From an uncultured Devosia sp. (GTDB lineage Bacteria > Pseudomonadota > Alphaproteobacteria > Rhizobiales > Devosiaceae): 50,091 bases of DNA. The notes under the pieces are model-generated. The model searched no databases, was not told the origin of the DNA, and saw nothing but the letters and a program-made list of their open reading frames with translations. Shown here piece after piece: positions 30,858 to 40,720 of the stretch. Position 1 is the stretch's first letter. Each line of letters opens with the position of its first letter. Made by a program: the position numbers and the translations under genes. The stretch spans positions 1 to 50,091 of the forward strand of contig NZ_CAJXJS010000024.1 of the NCBI RefSeq assembly GCF_913055165.1, in the 5' to 3' direction.

Positions 30858-32273
30858 ATGTCCCAGGTCGTCACCCGTTTTGCTCCTTCTCCCACAGGCT
30901 ACCTGCATATTGGCGGGGCGCGTACGGCGCTGTTCAGCTGGGCCTATGCGAAGAACCAGGGCGGCAAGATGCTGCTGCGCATTGAAGATACCGACCGCGA
31001 GCGCTCGACAGAGGCCGCCGTCACGGCCCTGATCGATGGGCTGAAGTGGTTGGGCCTGGACTGGGAGGGTGAACCGATCAGCCAGTTCGCGCGCGCCGCC
31101 CGTCACGCCGAAGTTGCGCATGAGCTGGTTCGCATGGGGCACGCTTATTATTGCTATTGCTCGCCCCAGGAGCTGGAACAGATGCGCGAGGAGGCCCGCG
31201 CCGCCGGCAAGCCGCCACGCTATAACGGCTATTGGCGCGACCGTGATCCGTCGGAGGCGCCTTCGGACATCAAGCCCGTCATTCGCATCAAGGCGCCACT
31301 GACCGGTGAGATCGTGGTGCGCGACCATGTCCAAGGCGAGGTTGTGTTCAAGACGGAGAACCTGGACGATTTCATCATCCTGCGTTCGGACGGCACACCC
31401 ACCTATATGCACGCGGTGGTGGTGGACGACCACGACATGGGGGTCACCCATATCATCCGCGGCGACGACCACCTGACCAATGCGGCGCGTCAGATCATTA
31501 TCTACAACGCCATGGGCTGGACTGTTCCTGAGATGGCGCATATCCCGCTGATCCATGGACCGGATGGTGCCAAGCTCTCGAAGCGGCACGGGGCGCTTGG
31601 TGTCGAGGCCTATCGGCAGATGGGATATCTGCCTGAGGCGCTGCGGAATTATCTGGCGCGTCTGGGCTGGAGCCATGGTGACGACGAGATATTCACCACC
31701 GATCAGATGGTGGAATGGTTCAGCCTTGAGGCCCTCAACAAGGGCGCGGCGCGCTTCGACTTCGTCAAACTCGAGAACATCAACGGCCACTACATCCGGG
31801 AGGCGGACCCCGCCTATCTCTATTCGGTGATGATCGAGACGGCCAAGGAGATCGGCCGCGACGCTGACGCCAAGGGGCTGACGGACAACCACAATACCGT
31901 TCTGGCCGCCCTGCCCGAATTGCAGCCGCGTGCCAAGACAGTGCTGGAGCTGATCGATCTGGCGCAATTCATCTATGCCCTGCGCCCCATCACGCCCGAT
32001 GCCGCGGCCGCCGCCCTTCTGACCGAAGACTCCCGTCAGGTGCTCCGGAGTGTTGCCGATACGTTAGGGGGTCTTGCCGATTGGTCAGTGCCGGCCATCG
32101 ATGCGGCGATGCGTGCCCTCGCCGAAGAGAAGGGTCTCAAATTGGGCAAGCTGGCCCAGCCTTTGCGCGCAGCGCTCACCGGACGCACTGTTTCTCCGGG
32201 GATTTTTGAGGTCATGGTACTGATCGGGCGCGAAGAGAGCCTCGCGCGACTCGGCGACCAGATCGAGCGGTAA
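30858..32273 (+). CDS. gltX: Glutamyl-tRNA synthetase
   Basis: GltX charges tRNA-Glu. It has 471 residues. The class I signatures are '[22 protein letters not shown]' (HIGH-like, residues 8-30) and '[23 protein letters not shown]' (KMSKS-like, near 240). '[34 protein letters not shown]' covers the catalytic core. The start ATG at 30858 gives the family N-terminus '[14 protein letters not shown]'. Alphaproteobacteria often carry two GltX copies; whether this is the discriminating one cannot be told here. Confidence 0.97.
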   Translation: MSQVVTRFAPSPTGYLHIGGARTALFSWAYAKNQGGKMLLRIEDTDRERSTEAAVTALIDGLKWLGLDWEGEPISQFARAARHAEVAHELVRMGHAYYCYCSPQELEQMREEARAAGKPPRYNGYWRDRDPSEAPSDIKPVIRIKAPLTGEIVVRDHVQGEVVFKTENLDDFIILRSDGTPTYMHAVVVDDHDMGVTHIIRGDDHLTNAARQIIIYNAMGWTVPEMAHIPLIHGPDGAKLSKRHGALGVEAYRQMGYLPEALRNYLARLGWSHGDDEIFTTDQMVEWFSLEALNKGAARFDFVKLENINGHYIREADPAYLYSVMIETAKEIGRDADAKGLTDNHNTVLAALPELQPRAKTVLELIDLAQFIYALRPITPDAAAAALLTEDSRQVLRSVADTLGGLADWSVPAIDAAMRALAEEKGLKLGKLAQPLRAALTGRTVSPGIFEVMVLIGREESLARLGDQIER

Positions 32274-32456
32274 TCGCCGGCAAGCGAAGCTGTCGCGAGT
32301 CTGTCCGATAGATAAGTCATACTCACCTATCAGTTGCTTGCGATAGGCAAGACCTGATACCTCTGCACCGGAAAATCGGCGCTTCCATGGCGCCGGCCCC
32401 GGGCCCGCATCGTCTGTCCTTTCCTGCGGGTGAAGGGGTGTAGCGAGGAGAGCTCA

Positions 32457-33746
32457 ATGACCGAAAAAGTCGCCAAACTCGTCATCGGTGATCAGACCCA
32501 CGAATTTCCCATTCTGAGTGGTTCGGTTGGTCCCGATGTGATGGATATCCGTTCGCTTTACGCCAAGACGGGCCTGTTCACCTACGATCCAGGTTTCACC
32601 TCGACGGCCGCATGCGACAGCGCCATCACCTATATCGACGGCGACAAGGGCGAACTACTTTATCGCGGCTACCCCATTGAGCAGCTGGCCGAAAGCTCCA
32701 ACTATCTCGAAGTCTGCTATCTGCTGCTCTACGGCGAGTTGCCGACGCAGACCCAGTACAAGGAATTCGAGCAGCTGGTGACGCGCCACACCATGGTGCA
32801 CGAGCAGATGCACTATTTCTATCGCGGCTTCCGCCGCGACGCGCACCCCATGGCCATCATGACCGGCGTGGTGGGTGCGATGGCTGCGTTCTACCATGAC
32901 TCGACCGACATCAACGACCCGCAACAGCGGGAGATCGCCTCGATCCGCATGATCGCCAAGATGCCGACGATTGCGGCCATGGCCTACAAATATTCGGTGG
33001 GTCAGCCCTTCGTCTATCCGCGCAACGATCTCGATTACGCCGCGAATTTCCTGCACATGTGCTTCTCGGTCCCGGCCGAGGAATACAAGGTCGATCCCAA
33101 GATCGCCCGCGCGATGGATCTGATCTTCACGCTCCATGCCGATCACGAGCAGAACGCGTCTACCTCGACGGTGCGTCTGTCCGGTTCGTCCGACGCCAAC
33201 CCCTTTGCCTGTATCGCGGCCGGCGTGGCCTGTCTCTGGGGCCCTGCCCATGGCGGCGCCAATGAGGCCTGCCTCAACATGTTGCGCGAAATCGGCACGG
33301 TGGACCGCATTCCGGAGTTCATCGAGCGCGCCAAGGACAAGAACGATCCGTTCCGCCTGATGGGCTTCGGCCACCGGGTCTACAAGAACTTCGATCCGCG
33401 CGCCAAGGTGATGCAGCAGACCGCCAAGGAAGTGCTCGAAATCCTGGGTGTGCACAACAATCCGACACTACAGGTGGCGCAGGAACTCGAGCGCATCGCG
33501 CTTGAGGACCAGTACTTCATCGACCGCAAGCTCTACCCGAATGTCGACTTCTACTCGGGCGTGATCCTGGACGCGATCGGCTTCCCGACCTCCATGTTCA
33601 CCGTGCTGTTCGCCGTTGCCCGTACCGTTGGCTGGATCAGCCAGTGGAAGGAAATGATCGGCGATCCGCAAAAGAAGATCGGTCGTCCGCGCCAGCTCTA
33701 TAATGGCGCCACCGCTCGCGACTATCAGCCGATCAGCAGCCGCTGA
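32457..33746 (+). CDS. gltA: Citrate synthase
   Basis: Citrate synthase condenses oxaloacetate and acetyl-CoA at the entry of the TCA cycle. It has 429 residues of the large hexameric type. Active-site regions are '[21 protein letters not shown]' (His) and '[21 protein letters not shown]' (His/Arg), with the Asp in '[17 protein letters not shown]'. ATG at 32457 has GAGGAGAG eight bases before it. The 183-base gap to gltX offers a weak promoter (TTGCTT 32334-32339, ATACCT 32357-32362, 17-base spacer). Its last 22 bases overlap the 3' end of lpxB. Confidence 0.98.
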   Translation: MTEKVAKLVIGDQTHEFPILSGSVGPDVMDIRSLYAKTGLFTYDPGFTSTAACDSAITYIDGDKGELLYRGYPIEQLAESSNYLEVCYLLLYGELPTQTQYKEFEQLVTRHTMVHEQMHYFYRGFRRDAHPMAIMTGVVGAMAAFYHDSTDINDPQQREIASIRMIAKMPTIAAMAYKYSVGQPFVYPRNDLDYAANFLHMCFSVPAEEYKVDPKIARAMDLIFTLHADHEQNASTSTVRLSGSSDANPFACIAAGVACLWGPAHGGANEACLNMLREIGTVDRIPEFIERAKDKNDPFRLMGFGHRVYKNFDPRAKVMQQTAKEVLEILGVHNNPTLQVAQELERIALEDQYFIDRKLYPNVDFYSGVILDAIGFPTSMFTVLFAVARTVGWISQWKEMIGDPQKKIGRPRQLYNGATARDYQPISSR

Positions 33747-34870
33747 TCGCGCCAGATGGACAGGACCTGCTCTGCCGGGTCCTGCCGTCCATAGGGAGGC
33801 GTCCCGTCCTCCATCAACTTGAAGAGCTCGCCAAAGGCCGACATCTGGTCCTGGCGGGCTTTCTTGTTTTCCAACAGCGCCTGGACGGCGTCCCCCACCT
33901 TCTCCAGCGGCAGCGTCGCCTCCACGAATTCGGGCGCGACTGTGCGCTGGAGGATGATATTGGGCAGCGACACCGACGGGCGTCCAAGCCTCGCGTAAAT
34001 ACGTGCCTGATGTCCGTCGAGCGCGTAAACGACGACCATGGGCACCCGCGCCAGAGCCAGCTCCAGAGTGACGGTGCCGGACACACAGACCGCCGCAATC
34101 GCTTCGGCATAGAGCTGGCGGCGCGCTGCCCTGGTGTCTTCAATTCGCACCGGTACCGGCCAGGTCGCCGTCACTTCGGCCAAGCGCTGTCTCAACCTGG
34201 GCAGAGTTGGCATGACCAGTTCGGTCACTTCTGGCCGTCCGGCCAATTCTGCCGCCAGCGTGGCGAACATGGGAAGATGCCGCCGCAATTCACCGCCGCG
34301 GCTACCAGGCAGAAGGATGAGCGGGCCTTTCTCCGGGACCTCAGGCGCCGGCAGCGCCTCAGCAAGCGCCGGATGGCCGACATAGGATGTGGGCGGGCCT
34401 CCGAGCCGGTTCATGGCCTCTGGCTCGAACGGCAGCACGGCCAGCACAGCATCGAATAATGGCGTCAACCGCGCTGCCCGCTCCGGATTGCGCGCCCAGA
34501 CCGAGGGCGCGACATAAAGGATCAATTGCCCGCGGAAGCCGCGCTTGCGCAAGCGCGCTGCGAGGAGCCGCGAGAAGTCCTGCGCGTCGACCAGAACCAC
34601 CACATCGGGGTTCGCAGCCAGGATCGCCCGTGCCGCCTGCTCGAGCCGCCACAGAATCCGCGGCAGGTTCAGAATGACATCCGTGACGCCCATAACCGCC
34701 AGGTCGGACATGGGAAAGAGCGAGTGCAGCCCCTGTGCCGCCAGCTCGTCTCCGCCAACGCCGGACAGGTTCAGGTCAACGCGGGCGCGCAGACGCGCAA
34801 TCAGGTCGGCCGCAATACGGTCACCCGATGGCTCGCCGGCAAGAATGAACAGGCTCAGGGTGTCACTCAT
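33725..34870 (-). CDS. lpxB: Lipid-A-disaccharide synthase
   Basis: LpxB joins UDP-diacylglucosamine and lipid X to form the lipid A disaccharide at the inner membrane. It has 381 residues. '[21 protein letters not shown]' opens the protein; '[23 protein letters not shown]' near 190 is the GT-B motif. ATG at 34870 is chosen because an upstream open frame overlaps lpxA and lacks family sequence. It lies 19 bases after lpxA, without the usual lpxI between. The end overlaps gltA by 22 bases. Confidence 0.96.
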   Translation of the reverse strand: MSDTLSLFILAGEPSGDRIAADLIARLRARVDLNLSGVGGDELAAQGLHSLFPMSDLAVMGVTDVILNLPRILWRLEQAARAILAANPDVVVLVDAQDFSRLLAARLRKRGFRGQLILYVAPSVWARNPERAARLTPLFDAVLAVLPFEPEAMNRLGGPPTSYVGHPALAEALPAPEVPEKGPLILLPGSRGGELRRHLPMFATLAAELAGRPEVTELVMPTLPRLRQRLAEVTATWPVPVRIEDTRAARRQLYAEAIAAVCVSGTVTLELALARVPMVVVYALDGHQARIYARLGRPSVSLPNIILQRTVAPEFVEATLPLEKVGDAVQALLENKKARQDQMSAFGELFKLMEDGTPPYGRQDPAEQVLSIWRDQRLLIG

Positions 34871-34889
34871 GAGGCCCCCGACCGGATGG

Positions 34890-35699
34890 CTATTCGGTTT
34901 CGTGACCGTTACGGGGCAGCAGGATTGGCCGATCCTCGGCATCGGCAATGAATCGGACGACGTCCTGCACAAGCGCATCGTCGCGGAAGATTTCCGCTGC
35001 GTCTTCGACCCGCTCGCGCAGCGTGCCTTCGCTGGCAAAGATCTGCCGATAGGCCGCACGCAGGCGATGGATAGCCTCACGATCAAAGCCACGGCGCTTG
35101 AGGCCAATCAGATTGAGACCGGTCAGAACTGCACGGTTTCCAACGGCCATGCCGTAGGGAATGACATCGCCATCGACCATGGACTGCGCGCCGATGAAGG
35201 CATGCGCACCGATGCGCGTGAACTGGTGGATCACGCAGGTGCCGCCGAAGATGACATTGTCGCCGACATGTACATGGCCAGCGATGCCGACATAATTGGC
35301 CATGACGACATTGTTGCCCACGATGGCGTCATGGGCAACATGGGCGTTGGCCATCACCAGGCAGTTATTCCCGATCTTGGTGAGCATGCCGCCATTTTCG
35401 GTGCCCGGGTTGATGGTGACCGATTCTCGGATGGTGCAATTGTCGCCGATTTCGAGCCGTGACTGCTCGCCGTGAAACTTGAGGTCCTGTGGCTCGTGGC
35501 CGACCGAGGCAAACGGAAAGATCCGCGTGCCTGCGCCGATGGTGGTGTTGCCTTCAACCACCGCATGCGACACCAGTTCCACATTGTCGCCGAGCACAAC
35601 GTTGGGCCCGACGATGCTGTATGGTCCGATACACACGCCTTCGCCCAGCCTCGCCCCTTCGGCGACAATCGCCGTCGGGTGAACTGCCGGACTTGTCAC
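34890..35699 (-). CDS. lpxA: UDP-N-acetylglucosamine acyltransferase
   Basis: LpxA performs the first acylation of lipid A synthesis. It has 269 residues, a left-handed beta-helix of hexapeptide repeats from residue 4, with the catalytic His in 'ANAHVAHDAIVGNNVVMANYVGIAGHVHVGDNVI' (about 120) and a helical C-terminus. GTG at 35699 overlaps the fabZ stop (GTGA), and no ATG precedes the conserved H-P-T-A-I-V. It is co-transcribed with fabZ and lpxD. Confidence 0.97.
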   Translation of the reverse strand: MTSPAVHPTAIVAEGARLGEGVCIGPYSIVGPNVVLGDNVELVSHAVVEGNTTIGAGTRIFPFASVGHEPQDLKFHGEQSRLEIGDNCTIRESVTINPGTENGGMLTKIGNNCLVMANAHVAHDAIVGNNVVMANYVGIAGHVHVGDNVIFGGTCVIHQFTRIGAHAFIGAQSMVDGDVIPYGMAVGNRAVLTGLNLIGLKRRGFDREAIHRLRAAYRQIFASEGTLRERVEDAAEIFRDDALVQDVVRFIADAEDRPILLPRNGHETE

Positions 35700-36169
35700 G
35701 CTTCCGCCCCGACGATCATCGCGGTGATTTCGGCCTCGGCAATAACAGTGCCGTTGACCTTGGCCTTGGCTTCATAGCGACCGACATTGCGTCGGCGGTG
35801 CATCTTGGAAATATGAAACTCGATGGTATCGCCCGGCCCTGCCGGTTTGCGGAATCTGGCATTGTCCACGCCCAGCATGAGGACGATGTTCTTCCGGCCG
35901 CCAGTCGAGTCATGCTTGATAACGATGGCGCCGGCGGTTTGCGCCATGCCCTCGATGATCAGCACACCCGGAAAGATTGGGTTGTTGGGAAAATGCCCGA
36001 GAAAGATGGGCTCGTTAAACGTGACGTTCTTCACGCCAATGGCGGATTCGTCACCATTAATCTCGACGATCTTGTCGATCATCAGGAACGGATAGCGATG
36101 GGGCAGCGCCTCGAGGATCTCGGCGATGTTCATGGCATTGAGTTCGGTGACGGCGGCGGTTTCGTTCAT
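35696..36169 (-). CDS. fabZ: (3R)-hydroxyacyl-ACP dehydratase
   Basis: FabZ dehydrates 3-hydroxyacyl-ACP in fatty-acid synthesis, competing with LpxA and LpxD for the same substrate, which explains the linkage. It has 157 residues, a hot-dog fold with 'LPHRYPFLMIDKI' and the active-site 'FLGHFPNNPIFPGVLIIEGMAQTAG' (His near 61, Glu near 75). ATG at 36169 overlaps the lpxD stop as ATGA; an internal ATG 12 codons on is a possible shorter start. Confidence 0.97.
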   Translation of the reverse strand: MNETAAVTELNAMNIAEILEALPHRYPFLMIDKIVEINGDESAIGVKNVTFNEPIFLGHFPNNPIFPGVLIIEGMAQTAGAIVIKHDSTGGRKNIVLMLGVDNARFRKPAGPGDTIEFHISKMHRRRNVGRYEAKAKVNGTVIAEAEITAMIVGAEA

Positions 36170-37194
36170 CCCCGCTTCTCCCCCTTCGACAGTTTCCGCA
36201 CAACGGCGAGTTCACGCCAAAAATCTCTTATATCCTGCGCCGGAGCGCCAGCAAGTTTTGAACCGGCAGGCCAATCCTTGGTCACCGCAGCCCGGCCATG
36301 AATGACTGAGCCGTCGCCTATGGTCAGGTGACCCGATGTGCCGACGCCGCCGCCCATGAGTACGCCATCACCAACAATGGTGGAGCCAGACAGGCCGCTC
36401 ATGGCCGCGATCAGGCAATTGCGCCCGATACGGCAATTGTGGCCGATCTGAACGAGGTTATCGATTTTGGTCCCCTCGCCCAGGACCGTATCTCCCAGGG
36501 CACCACGATCGATGGTGCTGTTCGCACCGATCTCAACGCGGTCCTGAACGATGACCCGGCCCAGTTGAGGTATCTTGCGGTTGGTCTGGCCAAAATCGAG
36601 CCAGCCAAAGCCTTCCGTGCCTATGCGGACGCCAGAGTGCAAGACGACCTCATTGCCCAAATGAGCGCAATCAATGGTGCAATTGGCAGCGATCACGCAG
36701 TTCCGACCGATAGTTACCCCGGCACCAATCACGGTGTTGGCGCCAATTACGGTGCCACGCCCGATCTCGACGCCCGCACCAACGACGACATTGGTACCCA
36801 GCGTGACGTCGCGCTCGAATACCGGTGCACCCAGGTCTTCGCGGCCGGCGGCAATGATCGACCGCGTGCTCGAGGGATATAGCGCATCCAGAATGTCGGC
36901 GAAGATGTTGTGCGGACGATCGATGGCGACGGGAATGCTACCGGCAGGCACTGCGTCTCGCAGTGCCGGCGCAACCAGTACCGCACCAGCGGCCGTACGG
37001 CGCAGTTCTTCGACATAGCTTGGCTGTGCGGCGAGGGCCAGATCGCCGGCCTCGGCGAGGTCCAGTTCGGCCACGCCAGTGACGAGATGATCCGGATCGG
37101 AGATGGTCGTGACCAGACCCGATTGGCCGATCTGGGTTAGCAAGGCACCCAAAGTCAGCGGACCGGCGAAGCGATGAAATCGGGTATCGACCAT
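36166..37194 (-). CDS. lpxD: UDP-3-O-acylglucosamine N-acyltransferase
   Basis: LpxD adds the N-linked hydroxyacyl chain in lipid A synthesis. It has 342 residues: an N-terminal uridine-binding domain (to about 105), then hexapeptide repeats with the catalytic His in 'NLVQIGHNCRIGRNCLIAAMSGLSGSTIVGDGVLMGG' (about 247) and a C-terminal helix. It lies 73 bases downstream of bamA with a strong hairpin in between. Confidence 0.97.
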   Translation of the reverse strand: MVDTRFHRFAGPLTLGALLTQIGQSGLVTTISDPDHLVTGVAELDLAEAGDLALAAQPSYVEELRRTAAGAVLVAPALRDAVPAGSIPVAIDRPHNIFADILDALYPSSTRSIIAAGREDLGAPVFERDVTLGTNVVVGAGVEIGRGTVIGANTVIGAGVTIGRNCVIAANCTIDCAHLGNEVVLHSGVRIGTEGFGWLDFGQTNRKIPQLGRVIVQDRVEIGANSTIDRGALGDTVLGEGTKIDNLVQIGHNCRIGRNCLIAAMSGLSGSTIVGDGVLMGGGVGTSGHLTIGDGSVIHGRAAVTKDWPAGSKLAGAPAQDIRDFWRELAVVRKLSKGEKRG

Positions 37195-37212
37195 GATGCC
37201 ACTTAAACAGAA

Positions 37213-37242
37213 GGAGCCGCGGCGCTACCGCCCCGCGGCTCC
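37213..37242 (-). terminator. Hairpin between bamA and lpxD
   Basis: Perfect 10-bp arms GGAGCCGCGG/CCGCGGCTCC with a 10-base loop are followed on the minus strand by TTCTGTTT. It lies 26 bases past the bamA stop, inside an otherwise continuous gene array, so it probably attenuates rather than ends transcription. Confidence 0.65.
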
Positions 37243-37267
37243 AAACAACACTTCCACGCCGACCAGA

Positions 37268-39394
37268 CTAGAGCAAGGTCGAAATGGTGAACTGGAACAC
37301 CTGCGTCCGATCGTCGGTCGACTTGTTCAGCACGTGAGCCACGTCGCCACGCAGAGGGCCAAACGGCGAATCCCAGATCAGGGATGCACCAACCGAGGTC
37401 CGCCAAGGCTGGTCGTTGCTGGTTGCGGCAATCGTGCTGGTGCCGGTGCCGATGCTCGAACCGTCGCCGATCCAGGCAGCATCGGCCCAGACCGCGCCGC
37501 TCAAGCCGTAGCTCTCAGGAAGCCCAGGGATGGGGAACTCGATCTCGCCCGAAATACCGGCAAACATCGTGGTACCAAGATATTCACCATTGGCCAGACG
37601 CGGACCGAAGCCACGCCCCTGGAAGCCGCGGATCAGCTGCGAACCGGGCGTGAAAGCCTCGACAGCATGAACATTGGCGCCATTGAGGCTGTTGATCACA
37701 CCAGCCTGGCCGCGAACGCTGGCAACAACACCGCTGTCCGGAATGAGCGGCACGAAGTAGCGGGCGCGCGCTTCGGTGCGCAGCAGGTTGTGATCCCAAC
37801 CGATATATTGCTGCGTGAACGTCGCGAACAGACCTTCGGTCGGGTTCTTGACGTCGTCGACACCGTTCCAGGTCAACGAATAGCCGACAAAGGCCTTGTT
37901 GAATTCCTGCCCATCCGTGACCACTGCGGACTGATAGACCGGGTTGTCCTTGACGTCGGAAATGACCTTGCGTTCGTAGCCACCGAAGAACTGCGCATTG
38001 AGGGCGCTGGTCAGCGGCACGCCCACGCGCAACTGGCCGCCGGTCACCTGCGAGCCATAGAAGCTCACCGTGGATTCGTCGTAGATGCGGTGATAGGCGT
38101 CCACGCCGGCAGAGACCTTGAGGCCCATGAAGCGCGGCTCGGTGAACGAGAAGTCAAAGGTGCGGCCGGACTGCGATGCACCAATGGCAGCACGCAGATA
38201 CTGACCGCGACCCAGGAAGTTGCGCTCGGTCAGCGACAGTTCGCCCAGAATACCGTCCGTGGTGGAGTAACCGGCAGTGGCGCCGTATTCACCGGTGGAC
38301 TGTTCCACAACATTGATGTTGAGGACGATCTTGTCCGGGGCTGAACCGGGCGCCGTCGAAATGTCGATGCGCGAGAAATAGCCCAAGGCATCGATGCTGT
38401 CGCGCCCGCGGATGACCATGGAACGGTTGAACGGGTCGCCTTCGGCAAAATCCAGCTCGCGACGGATGACGAAGTCGCGGGTCTTGATATTGCCGGTGAT
38501 GTTGATGCGTTCGACATAGATACGGGCACCTTCATCAACCAGATAGGTCACATCGAAGGTGTTGGTGGCTACGTCGCGATCCAGGCGAGCCCGGACGTCA
38601 GCGAAGGAATAACCCTGGGCCGTAGCCTCATAGGCCATGTCTTCGATGGTCTTCTGCAGGTCCAGAGCCGAATAAGTACCGCCCTGGCCGGTGCGGACGG
38701 TGCCGCGCAACACGTCGGTATTCAGACCGTCGATGCTGGTTTCGATGCCAACGTCACCGAATTCGTACTTCTGACCTTCATTGATGGTCACGTTGACGAA
38801 GTAGGCATTGCGGGCGGCATCATACTCGGCAACCGAGTTCACCTGCGCATCGGGAAATCCGCGATTGGCGTAGTACAGCCGGATGCGCTCGCGATCCACG
38901 GCCATCTTCTGCTCGTCATAGGTGTCGTCCCGGAGCAGCCAGCTCAGGATGCCCGACTCCTTGGTGAGCATAGTGCCCTTGAGGTTGCCGGCCCCGATGG
39001 AGTTGTTGCCGGTGAAGTTGATCGCCGCGATGCCCGCGCGCTCGCCTTCATTGATCTCGAAGATCACCCGGACGCGACCATCTGCGGTCTGCTCCGTGCG
39101 CGCCGACACCGAAACCGAGTTGAACCCATCCCGGTCATAGGCCAGGCGGATGCTTTCGATGTCCGCATTCAGTCGCTGCTGACTGAAGATGCCCGAGGTC
39201 GAGATGTCGACCATGGACAGGAGCTGGCTATCCGGAAAGCGGCGATTGCCCTCGAACAGCACGGAAGCAACCAGTTGCTCCTGCGCCTGTGCCGTCACGA
39301 CGCCAAGGACAGGCACACCAGCGGCCATTGGGGCAGCCCCCAAAATGGCGATCGCCGAAACTGCGCCACGCATCAACTTGGTGGGGTGAATCAT
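37268..39394 (-). CDS. bamA: Outer-membrane assembly factor BamA
   Basis: BamA is the core of the machine that folds beta-barrel proteins into the outer membrane. It has 708 residues, shorter than the ~800 of enterobacteria but within the alphaproteobacterial range. A signal peptide with its likely cleavage near 'AQAQEQ' precedes POTRA domains from 'VLFEGNRRF' to about 390, then the 16-strand barrel with the 'LIRGFQGRGFGPR' motif near 600. The last residues 'QFTISTLL' end in Leu, not the usual aromatic. ATG at 39394 has AGAAGG upstream. The longer frame to 39511 lacks support. Confidence 0.95.
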   Translation of the reverse strand: MIHPTKLMRGAVSAIAILGAAPMAAGVPVLGVVTAQAQEQLVASVLFEGNRRFPDSQLLSMVDISTSGIFSQQRLNADIESIRLAYDRDGFNSVSVSARTEQTADGRVRVIFEINEGERAGIAAINFTGNNSIGAGNLKGTMLTKESGILSWLLRDDTYDEQKMAVDRERIRLYYANRGFPDAQVNSVAEYDAARNAYFVNVTINEGQKYEFGDVGIETSIDGLNTDVLRGTVRTGQGGTYSALDLQKTIEDMAYEATAQGYSFADVRARLDRDVATNTFDVTYLVDEGARIYVERINITGNIKTRDFVIRRELDFAEGDPFNRSMVIRGRDSIDALGYFSRIDISTAPGSAPDKIVLNINVVEQSTGEYGATAGYSTTDGILGELSLTERNFLGRGQYLRAAIGASQSGRTFDFSFTEPRFMGLKVSAGVDAYHRIYDESTVSFYGSQVTGGQLRVGVPLTSALNAQFFGGYERKVISDVKDNPVYQSAVVTDGQEFNKAFVGYSLTWNGVDDVKNPTEGLFATFTQQYIGWDHNLLRTEARARYFVPLIPDSGVVASVRGQAGVINSLNGANVHAVEAFTPGSQLIRGFQGRGFGPRLANGEYLGTTMFAGISGEIEFPIPGLPESYGLSGAVWADAAWIGDGSSIGTGTSTIAATSNDQPWRTSVGASLIWDSPFGPLRGDVAHVLNKSTDDRTQVFQFTISTLL

Positions 39395-39577
39395 ATTGTT
39401 ATTGCCTTCTGCGACCCGCCCGGAGAATCGCCATGCACAGCGCTCCCCCAAGCTAACTCCATTGAAGTGTTTTACTGTTTTTTTAACCAGGAACAAGGCG
39501 CGACTGATCACGCGGTTAGCAATTCATTGGTGCCCTTGTATTCGTGCAACACCTTGCGAACCAAAGTTAACAAGGCG

Positions 39578-40699
39578 TTAGCGCAAAATGCCGAAGTGGT
39601 CGAACACCGTGTCGTTGAACACCGTAAACACCATGAGCGCCAGCACAAGAGCGAATCCGAACCGGAAACCAATTTCCTGAATGCGCATGCTGAGCGGACG
39701 TCCACGAACCGCCTCGATGAGGTAATAGAGCAGATGTCCTCCATCCAGCATCGGCACAGGCAGCAGGTTGAAGATGCCGATGTTGAGGGACAGAAGCGCC
39801 ATGAGGTTGATGAGCGCGACAAAGCCAAGTGTCGCCACCTCTCCGGACACTTTTGCCACCTTCACCGGCCCACCAAGCTGCTCGACATCGCCTCGACCGA
39901 CGAAGAAATCGCCCAAGAACGCAGCGGTGCGCTGAACGATAAACCTGATCTCCTCAAGGGTCATGCCGACAGCTTCGACAGGCCCGGGGCGGTAAAGTGT
40001 CACATCGGTGTTTTCGACATCGCGAGACACGCCGATCCGGCCGATACGCTGCTCATTGCCGAATCGATCTTCGATCTGGACGGCTTCGGGCACCAGGGTC
40101 AGCGTCCGATCCGCCCCACCCCGCGACAGGTCGACCACCACAGGCCGCTCGGGACTGGTGGCCACATAGCGTTGAAAATCCTCAAATCCGCGCACGGCGT
40201 AGCCATCGACGGCCAGAATCTCGTCGCCCGGCAGGAACCCGGCCGCTTCTGCTACCGATCCCGGCAGAACCTCGCTGATCACCGCAGGAATGGTGTAGCG
40301 GCCATATCCGAGCAACAGTGCGTAGAGAATGAGGAAGGTCAGCAGCACGTTGGCAATCGGCCCGGCTGCCACGATAGCGATTCGTTGCCAGACGTTCTTG
40401 TTGACGAACAGGCGCGGCGCCAGGGCAGGATCGACCGTCTCTACCGCCTTGGGATCGGGAAGACTGGCCGCATTCATGTCGCCGACGAAGCGGACATAAC
40501 CGCCCAATGGGATGGCCGAAATACGCCAGCGGGTGCCATGCCGGTCATACCAACCCACGATCTCACGCCCGAAGCCAATCGAAAAGGTGTGGATGGCCAC
40601 GCCGTTCCAGCGGGCAACCAGATAGTGCCCCATCTCGTGCACGAACACGATGAAGGCGATGATCCAGATGGCGTTGAGCCACAAGAAGGCTTCAGGCAT
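39578..40699 (-). CDS. rseP: Site-2 intramembrane metalloprotease RseP
   Basis: RseP-type M50 proteases cut anti-sigma factors and signal-peptide remnants within the inner membrane. It has 373 residues; the zinc motif 'VFVHEMGHYLVARW' is in TM1 (residues 19-32), a single PDZ domain around 'VLPGSVAEAAGFLPGDEILAVDGYAV' (about 145-220), and the third ligand is in 'GIFNLLPVPMLDGGHLLYY' (about 320). E. coli RseP has two PDZ domains; one is usual here. The 183 bases between rseP and bamA hold no gene and probably the bamA promoter. Confidence 0.95.
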   Translation of the reverse strand: MPEAFLWLNAIWIIAFIVFVHEMGHYLVARWNGVAIHTFSIGFGREIVGWYDRHGTRWRISAIPLGGYVRFVGDMNAASLPDPKAVETVDPALAPRLFVNKNVWQRIAIVAAGPIANVLLTFLILYALLLGYGRYTIPAVISEVLPGSVAEAAGFLPGDEILAVDGYAVRGFEDFQRYVATSPERPVVVDLSRGGADRTLTLVPEAVQIEDRFGNEQRIGRIGVSRDVENTDVTLYRPGPVEAVGMTLEEIRFIVQRTAAFLGDFFVGRGDVEQLGGPVKVAKVSGEVATLGFVALINLMALLSLNIGIFNLLPVPMLDGGHLLYYLIEAVRGRPLSMRIQEIGFRFGFALVLALMVFTVFNDTVFDHFGILR

Positions 40700-40720
40700 G
40701 AGGCTCTGCTTCGCCCTTTT

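Noticed and set aside
34871..35107. N-terminal extension of lpxB into lpxA
   Set aside because: The extension is lpxA in another frame and has no LpxB-family sequence; ATG at 34870 is the family start.
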